In this document: piece after piece, positions 18,641-28,730 of the stretch | How the letters are laid out: every line of letters begins with the position of its first letter | How positions within the stretch are numbered: position 1 is the first letter of the stretch | Assembly: GCA_018261815.1 (NCBI GenBank) | Contig: JAGTRL010000002.1 | Location: 1 to 49,003, forward strand | DNA from: Pseudomonadota bacterium | Lineage (GTDB): Bacteria > Pseudomonadota > Gammaproteobacteria > Burkholderiales > Burkholderiaceae_C | Direction: 5' to 3' | Length of the DNA stretch: 49,003 bases | Translations under genes and position numbers: made by a program | Notes under the pieces: model-generated | Database searches by the model: none | Told to the model about the DNA's origin: nothing | Seen by the model: only the letters and a program-made list of their open reading frames with translations

Positions 18641-19548
18641 CACGCCGCGACTCTCGGCCGCTTGGCCAACAAGGCGCGTGCGACGCGCGACGCGGGCTCA
18701 CGGCCCATTTGAGAGCTGATCCAGGACGCCACGTCGACCAGCGCGTCCAGGTCGATGCCGGTGTCGGTGCCCAGGCCGTGCAGCAGGTAGACCAGGTCTT
18801 CGGTGGCGACGTTGCCGGTGGCACCCTTGGCATAGGGGCAGCCGCCCAAGCCGCCGACCGAGGCGTCGAAGGCGCGCAGCCCGAACAGGTAGGACGCGTG
18901 CACGTTGGCCACCGCCATGCCGTAGGTGTCGTGGTAGTGGCCGGCCAGCCGCTGCAGCGGCACGCGGACGGCGACCGCCTCCAGCATGCGCTGCACCGAC
19001 GCCGGCGTGCCCACGCCGATGGTGTCGCCCAGCGACACCTCGTGGCAGCCGATGTCGACCAGGCGCTGCGCGACTTCGGCCACCTTGGCCGGCGCCACCG
19101 CGCCTTCGTAGGGGCAGGCGATGACGCAGGACACGTAGCCGCGCACCTTGACGCCGCGATCACGCGCTTCGGCCATCACCGGCAGGAAGCGCTCTATTGA
19201 CTCGGCGATCGAGCAGTTGATGTTCTTCTTCGAGAAGGCCTCCGAGGCCGCGGCAAACACCGCCACGTAGTCGGCGCCAGCCTCCATCGCCGCGTGGAAG
19301 CCCTGCAGATTCGGCGTCAGCACCGGGTAACTCACGCCCGCGCGGCGCGGCAGCGCGCGCATCAGCGCATCATGATCACCCATCTGCGGCACCCACTTCG
19401 GCGACACGAAGGACGTGGCCTCGATCTCGCGCAGCCCGGCCGCGGCCAGGCGTTCGATCAGCTCCAGCTTGGTGGCCAGAGACACCAGCTGCTTCTCGTT
19501 CTGCAGCCCGTCGCGCGGCCCCATCTCGACAATGCGTACGCTCGTCAT
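18640..19548 (-). CDS. mvaB: hydroxymethylglutaryl-CoA lyase
   Basis: A 302-residue HMG-CoA lyase that cleaves 3-hydroxy-3-methylglutaryl-CoA to acetoacetate and acetyl-CoA, the last step of leucine breakdown. It has the GPRDGLQNE motif with the catalytic Arg (R12-D13), metal-binding GHYHDTYG (H204, H206) and the HMGL signature GLGGCPYAKGATGN with C237. Length matches the bacterial family. Its ATG overlaps the carboxylase alpha-subunit stop as ATGA. Confidence 0.96.
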   Translation of the reverse strand: MTSVRIVEMGPRDGLQNEKQLVSLATKLELIERLAAAGLREIEATSFVSPKWVPQMGDHDALMRALPRRAGVSYPVLTPNLQGFHAAMEAGADYVAVFAAASEAFSKKNINCSIAESIERFLPVMAEARDRGVKVRGYVSCVIACPYEGAVAPAKVAEVAQRLVDIGCHEVSLGDTIGVGTPASVQRMLEAVAVRVPLQRLAGHYHDTYGMAVANVHASYLFGLRAFDASVGGLGGCPYAKGATGNVATEDLVYLLHGLGTDTGIDLDALVDVASWISSQMGREPASRVARALLAKRPRVAA

Positions 19549-21533
19549 TCCACCACCTCGAAGTCCACCAGGTCGACGCCGTCGACCACCTGGTCGCCCG
19601 GCGCACAACGGAAGGCCTTGACCGTGCCGCGCTTCGGCGCGCTGATGGTGTGCTCCATCTTCATCGCCTCCAGCACCAGCAGCGGCGCGCCCTTTTCCAC
19701 GCTGGCACCGACGGCGGCGATCAGCGCAATCACCTTGCCCGGCATCGGCGCCTTCAGCCCGCCTTCGACATCCTCGCCGCCGCCGCCTTTGTTGAGCGTG
19801 TCCAGCAGCGCCAGCGGCCACGAGCGCCCTTCGAAGAACACATGCCGGCGCTCGGCGCTGACCACCACGGTCGCGTTGACGCGGCGCTCGCCCAGCTGCG
19901 CATGCAGCTGGCCGTTGGCGCCGGCCGTGCCGCGCACGAAGACCATGCGGCCGTCCAGCCCCAGCTGGTGGCCACCGACCACGCCCTGCACCGTCACCGC
20001 CTGCACCGCCTCGCCGTGGCGCAGCGTGATGGCGCGCGAGGCCTGGCCGTTGAGCCGCCAGCCGTCGAGCATGCGCCAAGGCGATTCGCGGTCGCTGGCA
20101 TGCCGTGCCGTCGCGGCCTCGCGCTGCAGCTCGGCCAGCGTGGCCAACAGCCACACCTCGTCGGGCACCGCGGTCTTGGCCGGGAACAGGTTGGCCTGCT
20201 CGCGCTCGATCAGCGCAGTGTCGAGGTCGGCATTGGCGAAGGACGGCACGCTGACCAACCGGGACAGGAACTCCACGTTGTTGGCCACGCCGGCCACGCG
20301 GTACTGCGCCAGCGCCTGGCGCATGCGTGCCAGCGCGGCCTCGCGAGTGCGGTCCCAGACGATCAGCTTGGCGATCATCGGGTCGTAGTGCGGCGTGATG
20401 GCATCGCCCTGCTCCACCCCGGTGTCGACGCGCACATGCTCGCTTTCGGCCGGCGGCGACAAGTGCAGCAGTCGGCCAGTGGAAGGCAGGAAGCCCTTGT
20501 CCGGATCTTCGGCATAGATGCGCGCCTCGATCGCATGGCCGTCGATGGCCAGCTGGTCCTGGCGCAGCGGCAGCGGCTCGCCGGCGGCGACGCGCAACTG
20601 CCATTCCACCAGGTCCAGCCCGGTGATCATCTCGGTCACCGGGTGCTCGACCTGCAGCCGGGTGTTCATCTCCATGAAGTAAAAGCTGCCGTCCTGGTGG
20701 GCGATGAACTCCACCGTGCCGGCGCCGACATAGCCCACCGCCTTGGCCGCCTCCACCGCCGCCTGCCCCATCGCGGCGCGGCGCTCGCGCGTCATGCCCG
20801 GGGCGGGGGCTTCCTCCAGCACCTTCTGGTGGCGGCGCTGCACTGAACAATCACGCTCGAACAGGTAGACACAATTGCCGTGCGTGTCGCCGAAGACCTG
20901 GATCTCGATGTGGCGCGGGCGCAGCACGTACTTCTCCACCAGCACATGCTGGTCGCCGAAAGCGTTCTTCGCCTCGCGCTGGCAGGAAGCCAATGCGACG
21001 GCGAAGTCCTCCGCCTTGTCGACGCGGCGCATGCCCTTGCCGCCTCCGCCGGCGCTGGCCTTGATCAGCACCGGGAAACCGATGTCGCGTGCCTGCGCCT
21101 CCAGGAACACCGGGTCCTGGTTGTCGCCGTGGTAGCCGGGGGTCAGCGGCACGCCGGCCTTGGCCATCAGCGCCTTGGCTGCGGACTTGCTGCCCATCGC
21201 TCGGATGGCCGAGGCCGGCGGGCCGATGAAGACAATGCCGGCCGCCGCGCAGGCCTCGGCGAAGGCATCGTTTTCCGACAGGAAGCCGTAGCCCGGGTGC
21301 ACGGCCTGCGCACCGGTGGCCTTGGCCGCGTCGAGGATCTTCTGCGCCATCAAGTAGGACTCACGCGCTGCCGGCGGGCCGATCAGCACCGCCTCGTCGG
21401 CCAGGCGCACATGGCGCGCGTTGGCATCGGCCTCGGAATACACCGCCACCGTGGCGATGCCCATTCGGCGCGCAGTCTTGATGACGCGGCAGGCGATCTC
21501 CCCGCGGTTGGCAATCAGGATCTTGGTGAACAT
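19545..21533 (-). CDS. mccA: methylcrotonyl-CoA carboxylase, biotin-carrying alpha subunit
   Basis: A 662-residue biotin-dependent carboxylase subunit. The biotin carboxylase domain spans about 1-445 (KILIANRGEIACRV, ATP-grasp loop KASAGGGGKGM, EMNTRLQVEHPVTE). A linker of about 120 residues follows, then a biotinyl domain with LVLEAMKMEHT, where K625 should carry biotin. Together with the beta subunit it converts 3-methylcrotonyl-CoA to 3-methylglutaconyl-CoA using ATP and bicarbonate. A propionyl- or geranyl-CoA carboxylase would look similar; HMG-CoA lyase and isovaleryl-CoA dehydrogenase alongside favour methylcrotonyl-CoA. It starts 8 bases after the beta-subunit stop. Confidence 0.94.
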   Translation of the reverse strand: MFTKILIANRGEIACRVIKTARRMGIATVAVYSEADANARHVRLADEAVLIGPPAARESYLMAQKILDAAKATGAQAVHPGYGFLSENDAFAEACAAAGIVFIGPPASAIRAMGSKSAAKALMAKAGVPLTPGYHGDNQDPVFLEAQARDIGFPVLIKASAGGGGKGMRRVDKAEDFAVALASCQREAKNAFGDQHVLVEKYVLRPRHIEIQVFGDTHGNCVYLFERDCSVQRRHQKVLEEAPAPGMTRERRAAMGQAAVEAAKAVGYVGAGTVEFIAHQDGSFYFMEMNTRLQVEHPVTEMITGLDLVEWQLRVAAGEPLPLRQDQLAIDGHAIEARIYAEDPDKGFLPSTGRLLHLSPPAESEHVRVDTGVEQGDAITPHYDPMIAKLIVWDRTREAALARMRQALAQYRVAGVANNVEFLSRLVSVPSFANADLDTALIEREQANLFPAKTAVPDEVWLLATLAELQREAATARHASDRESPWRMLDGWRLNGQASRAITLRHGEAVQAVTVQGVVGGHQLGLDGRMVFVRGTAGANGQLHAQLGERRVNATVVVSAERRHVFFEGRSWPLALLDTLNKGGGGEDVEGGLKAPMPGKVIALIAAVGASVEKGAPLLVLEAMKMEHTISAPKRGTVKAFRCAPGDQVVDGVDLVDFEVVE

Positions 21534-21541
21534 GGCGCGCC

Positions 21542-23155
21542 TCACATGCGGAACAGGCCGAACTGCGTCGGCAGGATCGGCGCGTTCAGTGCCGCCGCCA
21601 GAGAAAGGCCGAGCACGCGGCGCGTCTGCGCCGGGTCGACCACGCCGTCGTCCCACAGTCGCGCGCTGGCGTAGTACGGGTGGCCCTGGTGCTCGTATTG
21701 TTCGAGCAGCGGCTTCCTGAACACCGCTTCCTCCTCGGCCGACCAGGTGGCGCCCTTGGCCTCGATGCCTTCGCGCCGCACCGTGGCCAGCACCGAGGCC
21801 GCCTGCTCGCCGCCCATCACGCTGATGCGCGCGTTCGGCCACATCCACAGAAAACGCGGGCTGTAGGCGCGGCCGCACATGCCGTAGTTGCCGGCGCCGA
21901 AGCTGCCACCGATCAGCACGGTCAGCTTGGGCACCTGCGCGGTGGCCACCGCGGTGACCATCTTGGCGCCATCCTTGGCGATGCCGGCGTTTTCATACTT
22001 GCGCCCGACCATGAAGCCGGTGATGTTCTGCAGGAACAGCAGCGGCACGCCGCGCTGCGCACACAGCTCGATGAAATGCGCGCCCTTCTGGGCCGACTCA
22101 CCGAACAGGATGCCGTTGTTGGCGACGATGCCCACCGGCATGCCGTGCAGCCGCGCGAAGCCGGTGACCAGCGTGGCGCCGTAGCGCGCCTTGAACTCGT
22201 CGAAGCGCGACCCATCGACGATGCGCGCGATGATCTCGCGCACGTCGTAGGGCTTGCGCGTGTCGACAGGGATGATGCCGTAGATCTCCTGCGGGTCGAA
22301 AAGCGGCTCCTCGCTGGGCTCGAGCGTGACGGTCGTCGGCTTGCTGCGGTTGAAGCTGGCGACGATGCGCCGCGCGATGAAGAGGGCATGGCTGTCGTTC
22401 TCGGCCAGGTGGTCGGCCACGCCGGACAGGCGGGTGTGCACGTCGCCGCCGCCCAGGTCTTCGGCGCTGACCACCTCGCCGGTAGCGGCCTTCACCAGCG
22501 GCGGACCGCCGAGGAAGATGGTGCCCTGGTTGCGCACGATCACGGTCTCGTCGCTCATCGCCGGCACGTAGGCGCCACCCGCGGTGCACGAGCCCATCAC
22601 CACCGCCACCTGCGGGATGCCGGCGGCCGACATGTTGGCCTGGTTGTAGAAGATGCGGCCAAAATGGTCACGGTCGGGGAAGACCTCGTCCTGCCGCGGC
22701 AGGAAGGCGCCGCCCGAATCGACCAGGTAGATGCACGGCAGATGGTTCTGCAGCGCGATCTCCTGCGCGCGCAGGTGCTTCTTCACCGTCATCGGGTAGT
22801 AGGTGCCGCCCTTCACCGTGGCGTCGTTGGCGACGATCATGCACTCGCGGCCCATCACGCTGCCGATGCCGGTGATGACGCCCGCCGACGGCGCCTCGTC
22901 GTCGTACATGCCCAGCGCGGCCAGCTGGCCCACTTCGAGGAAGGGCGTGCCCGGGTCCAGCAGGTGCGCGACGCGGTCGCGCGGCAGCAGCTTGCCGCGA
23001 GCTTCGTGACGCGCGCGCGCCACCTCGCCGCCGCCCTGTGCCACCCCCTCGGCCTTGGCGCGCAGGTCGGCGACGATCTCGCGCATGCGCGCGGCGTTGG
23101 CGCGGAAATCTTCCGAGCGGGTGTCGATCTGGCTTTTCAGCGCTTGCATGGTCAT
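21542..23155 (-). CDS. mccB: methylcrotonyl-CoA carboxylase, carboxyltransferase beta subunit
   Basis: A 537-residue carboxyltransferase subunit with the acyl-CoA carboxylase core: [62 protein letters not shown]-region equivalents and [16 protein letters not shown] near the end. It transfers carboxyl from carboxybiotin to the gamma carbon of 3-methylcrotonyl-CoA. The ATG at 23155 overlaps the carbonic anhydrase stop (ATGA); a second ATG two codons later is possible. The gene order before mccA matches other leucine catabolism operons. Confidence 0.95.
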   Translation of the reverse strand: MTMQALKSQIDTRSEDFRANAARMREIVADLRAKAEGVAQGGGEVARARHEARGKLLPRDRVAHLLDPGTPFLEVGQLAALGMYDDEAPSAGVITGIGSVMGRECMIVANDATVKGGTYYPMTVKKHLRAQEIALQNHLPCIYLVDSGGAFLPRQDEVFPDRDHFGRIFYNQANMSAAGIPQVAVVMGSCTAGGAYVPAMSDETVIVRNQGTIFLGGPPLVKAATGEVVSAEDLGGGDVHTRLSGVADHLAENDSHALFIARRIVASFNRSKPTTVTLEPSEEPLFDPQEIYGIIPVDTRKPYDVREIIARIVDGSRFDEFKARYGATLVTGFARLHGMPVGIVANNGILFGESAQKGAHFIELCAQRGVPLLFLQNITGFMVGRKYENAGIAKDGAKMVTAVATAQVPKLTVLIGGSFGAGNYGMCGRAYSPRFLWMWPNARISVMGGEQAASVLATVRREGIEAKGATWSAEEEAVFRKPLLEQYEHQGHPYYASARLWDDGVVDPAQTRRVLGLSLAAALNAPILPTQFGLFRM

Positions 23156-23814
23156 CCGTTCTCGTTCATCGACGCGAGCGTCTGGATCGACGCCTCGTGC
23201 CGCTCTTCCCATTGGCCGCGGCCGTCGACACTGATGCCCAGCGGGCGCAGCAGACCATCGTCGAGGCCGTACACCAGGCCATGCACCTCGACCTTGTCGC
23301 CGCGCTTCCACGCGTCGCGCAGGATCGTCGTGCGGCAGACGTTGGACACCTGCTCGACCACGTTCAGCTCCACCAGCCGGCGACCGAGTTCGACCGGATC
23401 GCCGTGACGGTCGAGCCGGCTCATGTGCTTGAAGGCGACATCGGCCACGTGGCGCAGCCAGTTGTCGACCAGCCCGACCAGGCGCCGTTCGACCACCGCC
23501 TGCACCCCGCCGCAACCATAGTGGCCGACGACCATCACATGCTCGACCTTCAGCACGTCGACCGCGTACTGCAGCACCGACAGGCAGTTCAGGTCGCTGT
23601 GCACCACCAGGTTGGCCACGTTGCGGTGCACGAAGACCTCGCCCGGGGCCAGGCCGAGGATCTCGTTGGCTGGCACGCGGCTGTCGGAGCAGCCGATCCA
23701 CAGGTATTTGGGCGCCTGCAGCGTGGCCAGGCGCGTGAAGTACTCGGGGTCCTCGGACACGCGCTGGTTGGCCCAGGCGCGGTTGTTGGCAAAGAGTCCG
23801 TCGAGGCTGCACAT
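23152..23814 (-). CDS. can: beta-class carbonic anhydrase
   Basis: A 220-residue beta-carbonic anhydrase interconverting CO2 and bicarbonate. Zinc ligands and dyad are evident: C42-S-D44-S-R46 ([12 protein letters not shown]), H98 and C101 ([10 protein letters not shown]). It overlaps mccB by ATGA and starts 2 bases after the isovaleryl-CoA dehydrogenase stop, so it is fully embedded in the operon. Since methylcrotonyl-CoA carboxylase consumes bicarbonate, local supply of that substrate is the obvious role (inference from position). Confidence 0.95.
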   Translation of the reverse strand: MCSLDGLFANNRAWANQRVSEDPEYFTRLATLQAPKYLWIGCSDSRVPANEILGLAPGEVFVHRNVANLVVHSDLNCLSVLQYAVDVLKVEHVMVVGHYGCGGVQAVVERRLVGLVDNWLRHVADVAFKHMSRLDRHGDPVELGRRLVELNVVEQVSNVCRTTILRDAWKRGDKVEVHGLVYGLDDGLLRPLGISVDGRGQWEERHEASIQTLASMNENG

Positions 23815-23816
23815 GG

Positions 23817-24995
23817 CTACATGGACTCCGCGTAGAGCTCGCGGCCGATCAGCATGCGACGAATCTCCGACGTGCCCGCGCCGATCTCGTAGAGCTTGGC
23901 GTCACGCCACAACCGGCCGGCCGGATAGTCGTTGATGTAGCCGTTGCCGCCCAGCGCCTGGATCGCCTCGCCAGCCATCCAGGTAGCCTTCTCCGCAGAG
24001 TACAGGATGGCGCCGGCGGCGTCCTTGCGCAGCGTGCGCGCGTGGTCGCCGCGATCGCAGGCCTGGCCCACCGCGTAGACATAGGCGCGGCAGGCCGACC
24101 AGGTGCTGTACATGTCGGCGATCTTGCCCTGCATCAACTGGAACTCGCCGATGCTCTGGCCGAACTGCTTGCGCTCGTGCACATAGGGCAGCACCACGTC
24201 CATGCAGGCGGCCATGATGCCCAGCGGCCCGCCGGACAGCACCGCGCGCTCGTAGTCCAGGCCGCTCATCAGCACCTTGACGCCCTTGCCCTCGCCGCCC
24301 AGCACGTTTTCGGCCGGCACCTCGCAGTCGTCGAAAAAGATCGGCCAGGTGTTGCTGCCGCGCATGCCCAGCTTGTCGAGCTTGGTGCCGAAGCTCAGGC
24401 CCTTGAAGCCCTTCTCGACGATGAACGCGGTCATGCCGCCGGCGCCGGCATTGAGGTCGGTCTTGGCGTAGATCACCAGCGTGTCGGCGTCGCCGCCGTT
24501 GGTGATCCACATCTTGCTGCCGTTGAGCACGTAGCGGTCGCCCTTCAAGTCGGCGCGCAGTTTCATGCTGACCACGTCGGAGCCGGCGTTGGGCTCGCTC
24601 ATCGCCAGCGCGCCGACGTGCTCGCCGCTGACCAGTTTCGGCAGGTACTTGGCCTTCTGCGCCGCGCTGCCGTTGCGGTGGATCTGGTTGACGCACAGGT
24701 TGGAATGGGCGCCATAGCTCAGGCCGACCGATGCCGAGGCTCTGGACACCTCTTCCATCGCGAGGATGTGCGCCAGGTAGCCCATCTCATTGCCGCCGAA
24801 TTCCTCGGTCACCGTCATGCCGTGCAGGCCCAGCTCGCCCAGTTTGCGCCACAGGTCGGCGGGGAACTGGTTGTCACGGTCGATGGCCTCGGCGCGCGGG
24901 GCGATCTGCTCGGCCGCGAAGGCTTGCACGCTGTCGCGCAGCATGTCGAGGGTGTCGCCCAGCGCGAAGCGCAGGCCGGTGGTCAGAGAGATCAT
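23817..24995 (-). CDS. ivd: isovaleryl-CoA dehydrogenase
   Basis: A 392-residue flavin acyl-CoA dehydrogenase. It has FAD/substrate motifs [12 protein letters not shown] and [11 protein letters not shown]. The catalytic Glu lies in the isovaleryl-type position, E249 in [15 protein letters not shown], rather than the late position used by straight-chain enzymes. The C-terminal block is [20 protein letters not shown]. It oxidises isovaleryl-CoA to 3-methylcrotonyl-CoA and hands electrons to ETF; an ETF-ubiquinone oxidoreductase gene lies 12 kb downstream on the map. It starts 16 bases after the acyl-CoA synthetase stop. Confidence 0.94.
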   Translation of the reverse strand: MISLTTGLRFALGDTLDMLRDSVQAFAAEQIAPRAEAIDRDNQFPADLWRKLGELGLHGMTVTEEFGGNEMGYLAHILAMEEVSRASASVGLSYGAHSNLCVNQIHRNGSAAQKAKYLPKLVSGEHVGALAMSEPNAGSDVVSMKLRADLKGDRYVLNGSKMWITNGGDADTLVIYAKTDLNAGAGGMTAFIVEKGFKGLSFGTKLDKLGMRGSNTWPIFFDDCEVPAENVLGGEGKGVKVLMSGLDYERAVLSGGPLGIMAACMDVVLPYVHERKQFGQSIGEFQLMQGKIADMYSTWSACRAYVYAVGQACDRGDHARTLRKDAAGAILYSAEKATWMAGEAIQALGGNGYINDYPAGRLWRDAKLYEIGAGTSEIRRMLIGRELYAESM

Positions 24996-25011
24996 TTAGG
25001 GGACTCCAGGG

Positions 25012-26742
25012 TCAGGCGGTCTTCGCAACGCTCAGACCAAGCTCTTCGATCATCTTGTCGCGCATCACAAACTTCTGCACCTTGCCGGTGATGGTCATCG
25101 GCATCTCTTCGACGAAGCGGATGTAGCGCGGCACCTTGTAGTGGGCGATCTGCTCGCGGCAGAAGTCGCGGATCTCCTGCTCGGTGCATTGTTCACCGGG
25201 TTTCAGGGTGATCCAGGCGCAGACCTCCTCGACGTACTTCGGGTCGGGCACGCCGAAGACCTGCACCGACTGCACCTTGGGGTGGCGGAACAGGAACTCC
25301 TCGACCTCGCGCGGGTAGACGTTCTCGCCGCCGCGGATCAGCATGTCCTTGGCACGGCCGACGATGTTGCAGTAGCCCTCGGCATCGATGGTGGCCAGGT
25401 CGCCGGTGTGCATCCAGCCGTCGCGGATGGCCTCGGCCGTGCGCGCCGGGTCGCCCCAGTAACCCTGCATCACCGAATAGCCGCGCACCAGCAGCTCGCC
25501 CTTCTCGCCCACCGGCACCACCTTACCGGTAGCGGGGTCCACCACCTTGGCCTCGAGCCGCGGCTGGATTCGGCCAACGGTGGACACGCGTCGGTCCAGC
25601 GGGTCGCTGGTGCTGCTCTGGAAGGACACCGGCGAGGTCTCGGTCATGCCGTAGGCGATGGTCACCTCGTGCATGTGCATCTGCGCGACCACGCGCTTCA
25701 TGGTCTCGATCGGGCACGGCGAGCCGGCCATGATCCCGGTGCGCAGGGACGACAGGTCGAACTCGGCGAAGCGCGGATGGTCCAGTTCGGCGATGAACAT
25801 CGTCGGCACGCCGTGCAGCGCGGTGCAGCGTTCCTCGGCCACAGCCTGCAGCGTGGCCAGCGGCTCGAAGGCTTCGCCGGGGAACACCATGCGCGCGCCG
25901 CTGGACACGCAGGCCAGCACCGCCAGCACCATGCCGAAGCAGTGGTACAGCGGGACCGGGATGCAAAGCGAATCGGCCTCGCTGAAGCCCATGCACTGCG
26001 CGATGAAGCGCGCGTTGTTGAGCACGTTGTGATGTGTCAGCGTCGCGCCCTTGGGGTTGCCAGTGGTGCCGCTGGTGAACTGGATGTTGATGGCATCGAG
26101 GCAATTCAGGCCCGCGCTGAACGCATCGAGCTGCCGTGCCTGCAGGCTGGCGCGCCCGCGCTGAAGCAGCGCGTCGTAGTTGAGCATGCCAGGGGTGGCC
26201 TCTGCGCCCATGCGAACAACCCACTGCAGCGCCGGCAGCTTCGCCGCCTTCAGCGCACCTGGCGCGCAGTGCGCCAGCTCCGGTGCCAGCGTCTGCAGCA
26301 TCTGCAGGTACATCGAGGTCTTCAGCCGCTCGGCCGTGACGATGGCGCGGCACCCGGAGACATTGAGCGCGTACTCCAGCTCCGACAGTCGGTAGGCCGG
26401 GTTGATGTTCACCAGGATCACGCCGATGCGCGCGGTGGCGAACTGGGTCACCAGCCATTCGGCGCGGTTCGGCGACCAGATGCCCAGGCGGTCGCCGCGC
26501 TGCAGGCCCAGCGACAGCAGCCCCGCCGCCAGTTCGTCGACCACGGCGCCAAATTCGCGCCAGGTCCAGCGCACGCCCTGTTCGCGGAACAGCACCGCCG
26601 GCCGCTCGCCGAAGCGCGCCACCGTGTCGGCCAGCAGCGCCGGGATCGTCTGCTCGGACAGCGCGGCATGGGGCTCGCCGCGCACCCGCGACAGGCCGTC
26701 CACCGGCTCGATGCCGCCCACGCCTTCGTCTGCTGCTGCCAT
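25012..26742 (-). CDS. AMP-dependent acyl-CoA synthetase
   Basis: A 576-residue ANL-superfamily ligase with the P-loop-like [20 protein letters not shown], the A5 motif [26 protein letters not shown] and the C-terminal catalytic Lys motif [13 protein letters not shown]. It activates a carboxylic acid as an adenylate and then a CoA thioester. As first gene of the leucine/isovalerate operon it may activate isovalerate or a related branched or medium-chain acid; the substrate is inferred. ATG 26742 is preceded by AGGAGA; the longer open frame upstream overlaps the divergent araC-type gene and is rejected. Confidence 0.9.
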   Translation of the reverse strand: MAAADEGVGGIEPVDGLSRVRGEPHAALSEQTIPALLADTVARFGERPAVLFREQGVRWTWREFGAVVDELAAGLLSLGLQRGDRLGIWSPNRAEWLVTQFATARIGVILVNINPAYRLSELEYALNVSGCRAIVTAERLKTSMYLQMLQTLAPELAHCAPGALKAAKLPALQWVVRMGAEATPGMLNYDALLQRGRASLQARQLDAFSAGLNCLDAINIQFTSGTTGNPKGATLTHHNVLNNARFIAQCMGFSEADSLCIPVPLYHCFGMVLAVLACVSSGARMVFPGEAFEPLATLQAVAEERCTALHGVPTMFIAELDHPRFAEFDLSSLRTGIMAGSPCPIETMKRVVAQMHMHEVTIAYGMTETSPVSFQSSTSDPLDRRVSTVGRIQPRLEAKVVDPATGKVVPVGEKGELLVRGYSVMQGYWGDPARTAEAIRDGWMHTGDLATIDAEGYCNIVGRAKDMLIRGGENVYPREVEEFLFRHPKVQSVQVFGVPDPKYVEEVCAWITLKPGEQCTEQEIRDFCREQIAHYKVPRYIRFVEEMPMTITGKVQKFVMRDKMIEELGLSVAKTA

Positions 26743-26836
26743 GCCGGTCTCCTGCTGCGGCCCGGCTGTCAGGCACCGGGTTCGATGGCGAAGCTTAAGC
26801 GCACAGGCCTCGCCTTTGGCGCCAGATTGGTTGCAT

Positions 26837-26856
26837 ATCGTGCCAACACGGGCCAA
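26837..26856. promoter_or_regulatory. tandem direct repeat between acyl-CoA synthetase and AraC-type gene
   Basis: Two adjacent 10-base units, ATCGTGCCAA (26837-26846) and CACGGGCCAA (26847-26856), share CGnGCCAA with a one-turn period. AraC-family proteins often bind direct repeats in the divergent promoter of the operon they control. The units are short, so this is only a candidate operator. Confidence 0.35.
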
Positions 26857-26863
26857 ACTGCGA

Positions 26864-27988
26864 ATGATGTCCAAAGCCCGTTCCGACGCAGTTCGGCCAG
26901 CCGCGCGTCAGGCCGCCACGCCCATTGCCTTCGTGCAGGCGGTGGTGCGCGGCTTCGAGCGTTATGGCGCCAACCCTGCCGATGCCCTGCAACGGGCACA
27001 AATTGCGCCTTCGTTGTTGCGGCGGCCCGAAGCCCGCGTCACCGCTGCACAGTTCGAGCTGCTCTGCGGCACGGCGATGCAACAGTTGGACGACGAGGCG
27101 CTGGGCTGGTTCTCGCGCCGCCTGCCCTGGGGCAGCTACGGACTGCTGTGCCGCGCCTCGCTGAGTGCGCCCAACCTCGGTGTCGCGCTCAAGCGCTGGT
27201 GCAGGCACCACCGGCTGTTCACCGACGACATCGTGCTGAGCCTGGACGACGACGGCCAGGTGGCCACGCTGGCCATCGAGGAACATCGCGATCTTGGCAG
27301 CTTGCGCGAGTTCTGTCTGCTCACCAGCCTGCGCTACGTGCATGGTTATGCCTGCTGGGCGGTGGACTCGCGCATCGCGCTGCGCGACACCGCCTTCCCT
27401 TTCGCCGCACCGCCCCATGCTGCCGTGTACCCGCTGCTGTTTTCGGGTGAGATGCATTTCGACGCGCCGCGCGCCGGTTTCAGCTTCGACGCGCACTACC
27501 TGGAACTTCCGCTGCGCCGCGACGAGCGGGCCCTTCGCGCCATGCTGCAGCACGCGCTGCCGCTGACGGTGCTGCAGTACCGGCGCGACCGATTGCTGGT
27601 GCAGCGAGTTCGCGAGCTACTGCACGACCCCGCCGCCGATGCGCTGCACGCCGAAGGCCTGGCGCGGGCGCTGAACGTGTCGCTGCGCACGCTGCACCGG
27701 CACCTGCAGCAAGAGGGCGCTTCGGTGCAGGCGCTGAAGGACGAGGTGCGCTGTGGCCGCGCGCAGGACCTGCTGCGCCGCACGCGTCAGCCGGTCAAGC
27801 AGATCGCGCACCAGATTGGCTACCGCAGCGAGAAGAGCTTTGCGCGCGCCTTCAGGCAGTGGACCGGCGCCGCGCCCAGCGACTGGCGCGCAGGCGGGCC
27901 TGTAACACCTTCGGACATGATTTCGCCGGCCATCTCCGGCAGAATCGGGATTCGGCCCGGGGGCCAGGGGGTGCCGGACGATGCGTGA
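26864..27988 (+). CDS. AraC-family transcriptional regulator
   Basis: A 374-residue regulator. The N-terminal two thirds resemble the arabinose-binding-like domain of OruR/FtrA-type regulators ([37 protein letters not shown]). The C-terminal AraC double HTH contains [19 protein letters not shown] and [22 protein letters not shown]. Start is ATG 26864 or the next codon, also ATG. It is divergent from the leucine/isovalerate operon with 121 bases between, making it the likely local regulator of that operon (inference). A C-terminal extension after the HTH (about 30 residues) overlaps the next gene by 8 bases. Confidence 0.9.
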   Translation: MMSKARSDAVRPAARQAATPIAFVQAVVRGFERYGANPADALQRAQIAPSLLRRPEARVTAAQFELLCGTAMQQLDDEALGWFSRRLPWGSYGLLCRASLSAPNLGVALKRWCRHHRLFTDDIVLSLDDDGQVATLAIEEHRDLGSLREFCLLTSLRYVHGYACWAVDSRIALRDTAFPFAAPPHAAVYPLLFSGEMHFDAPRAGFSFDAHYLELPLRRDERALRAMLQHALPLTVLQYRRDRLLVQRVRELLHDPAADALHAEGLARALNVSLRTLHRHLQQEGASVQALKDEVRCGRAQDLLRRTRQPVKQIAHQIGYRSEKSFARAFRQWTGAAPSDWRAGGPVTPSDMISPAISGRIGIRPGGQGVPDDA

Positions 27989-28730
27989 TTTTCTGGATTC
28001 CACGCTCTGGCGTATCAGCGCCTACGAGCGCATGCGCCTGGAGCGCAGTTCCAGCGTGTTCGCGCAGCTCGGCGAGCCCACGCTGCTGCCGACCACACTG
28101 CTGTCCGACCTGCGCCACCTGGAAAGCCGCCGCGAGGACGGCGACGTGCTGGAGATCCTGGCCGCCTGCATGCGCCATCGCCAGTCAGCGCTTATCTGCC
28201 TGCAGTACGACGGCCTGGTCTGGCCGGTCACCGTGTTCCCCAGCGAGCTGGTCTACCACTCGCCGCGCGACATGACGCTGGCCACGGCCGACGGCCTGGC
28301 GGCGTTGAAGGTGCTGTCTTGCGACGCCCCCGGCATGCGCCCGCCCGGCCACTGGATGCACGAGCGGGTGGGCCGCATGGAGCACTACCACCCGCTGAAG
28401 CCGCTTCTGTGGAACCTGGCGCTGAACGGCCCGCGCAGCGAACTGCTGTCCGAGATTGCCGGCAACGCCGCCTATCGCGTGACGCTGTCGCGCGAGGACC
28501 GCCTGCTCGCCCCCGGTGCGCTCGGCCCGGCGGCCGACCGGCTGCGCAGCGAATCGGCCTCGCTGCGCGACATCGCCCGCTGGCCAGGCATGAGCACCGA
28601 CCGCGCCTGCCGGCTGCTGAACGCGCTGTACCTGACCTCGGCGCTGATGGTCATGCGCAGCCACCCGGCCGCGCGGCCCGAAGGCAGCATGCTCAGCCGA
28701 CTGATGGGCCGCGGCAAGCCGCGGCGCTAG
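27981..28730 (+). CDS. conserved-looking protein, function unknown
   Basis: A 249-residue protein starting with ATG inside the end of the AraC-type gene (8-base overlap), so it is co-translated with the regulator. I do not recognise the family. The N-terminal 60 residues are helical and charged; the middle (about 70-170) looks mixed alpha/beta (SALICLQYDGLVWPVTVFPSE). The end (about 190-225: SASLRDIARWPGMSTDRACRLLNALYLTSALMV) looks like a winged helix. No signal peptide or membrane segment is visible. Its stop codon overlaps the convergent enolase-like gene's stop (CTAG). Confidence 0.7.
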   Translation: MRDFLDSTLWRISAYERMRLERSSSVFAQLGEPTLLPTTLLSDLRHLESRREDGDVLEILAACMRHRQSALICLQYDGLVWPVTVFPSELVYHSPRDMTLATADGLAALKVLSCDAPGMRPPGHWMHERVGRMEHYHPLKPLLWNLALNGPRSELLSEIAGNAAYRVTLSREDRLLAPGALGPAADRLRSESASLRDIARWPGMSTDRACRLLNALYLTSALMVMRSHPAARPEGSMLSRLMGRGKPRR

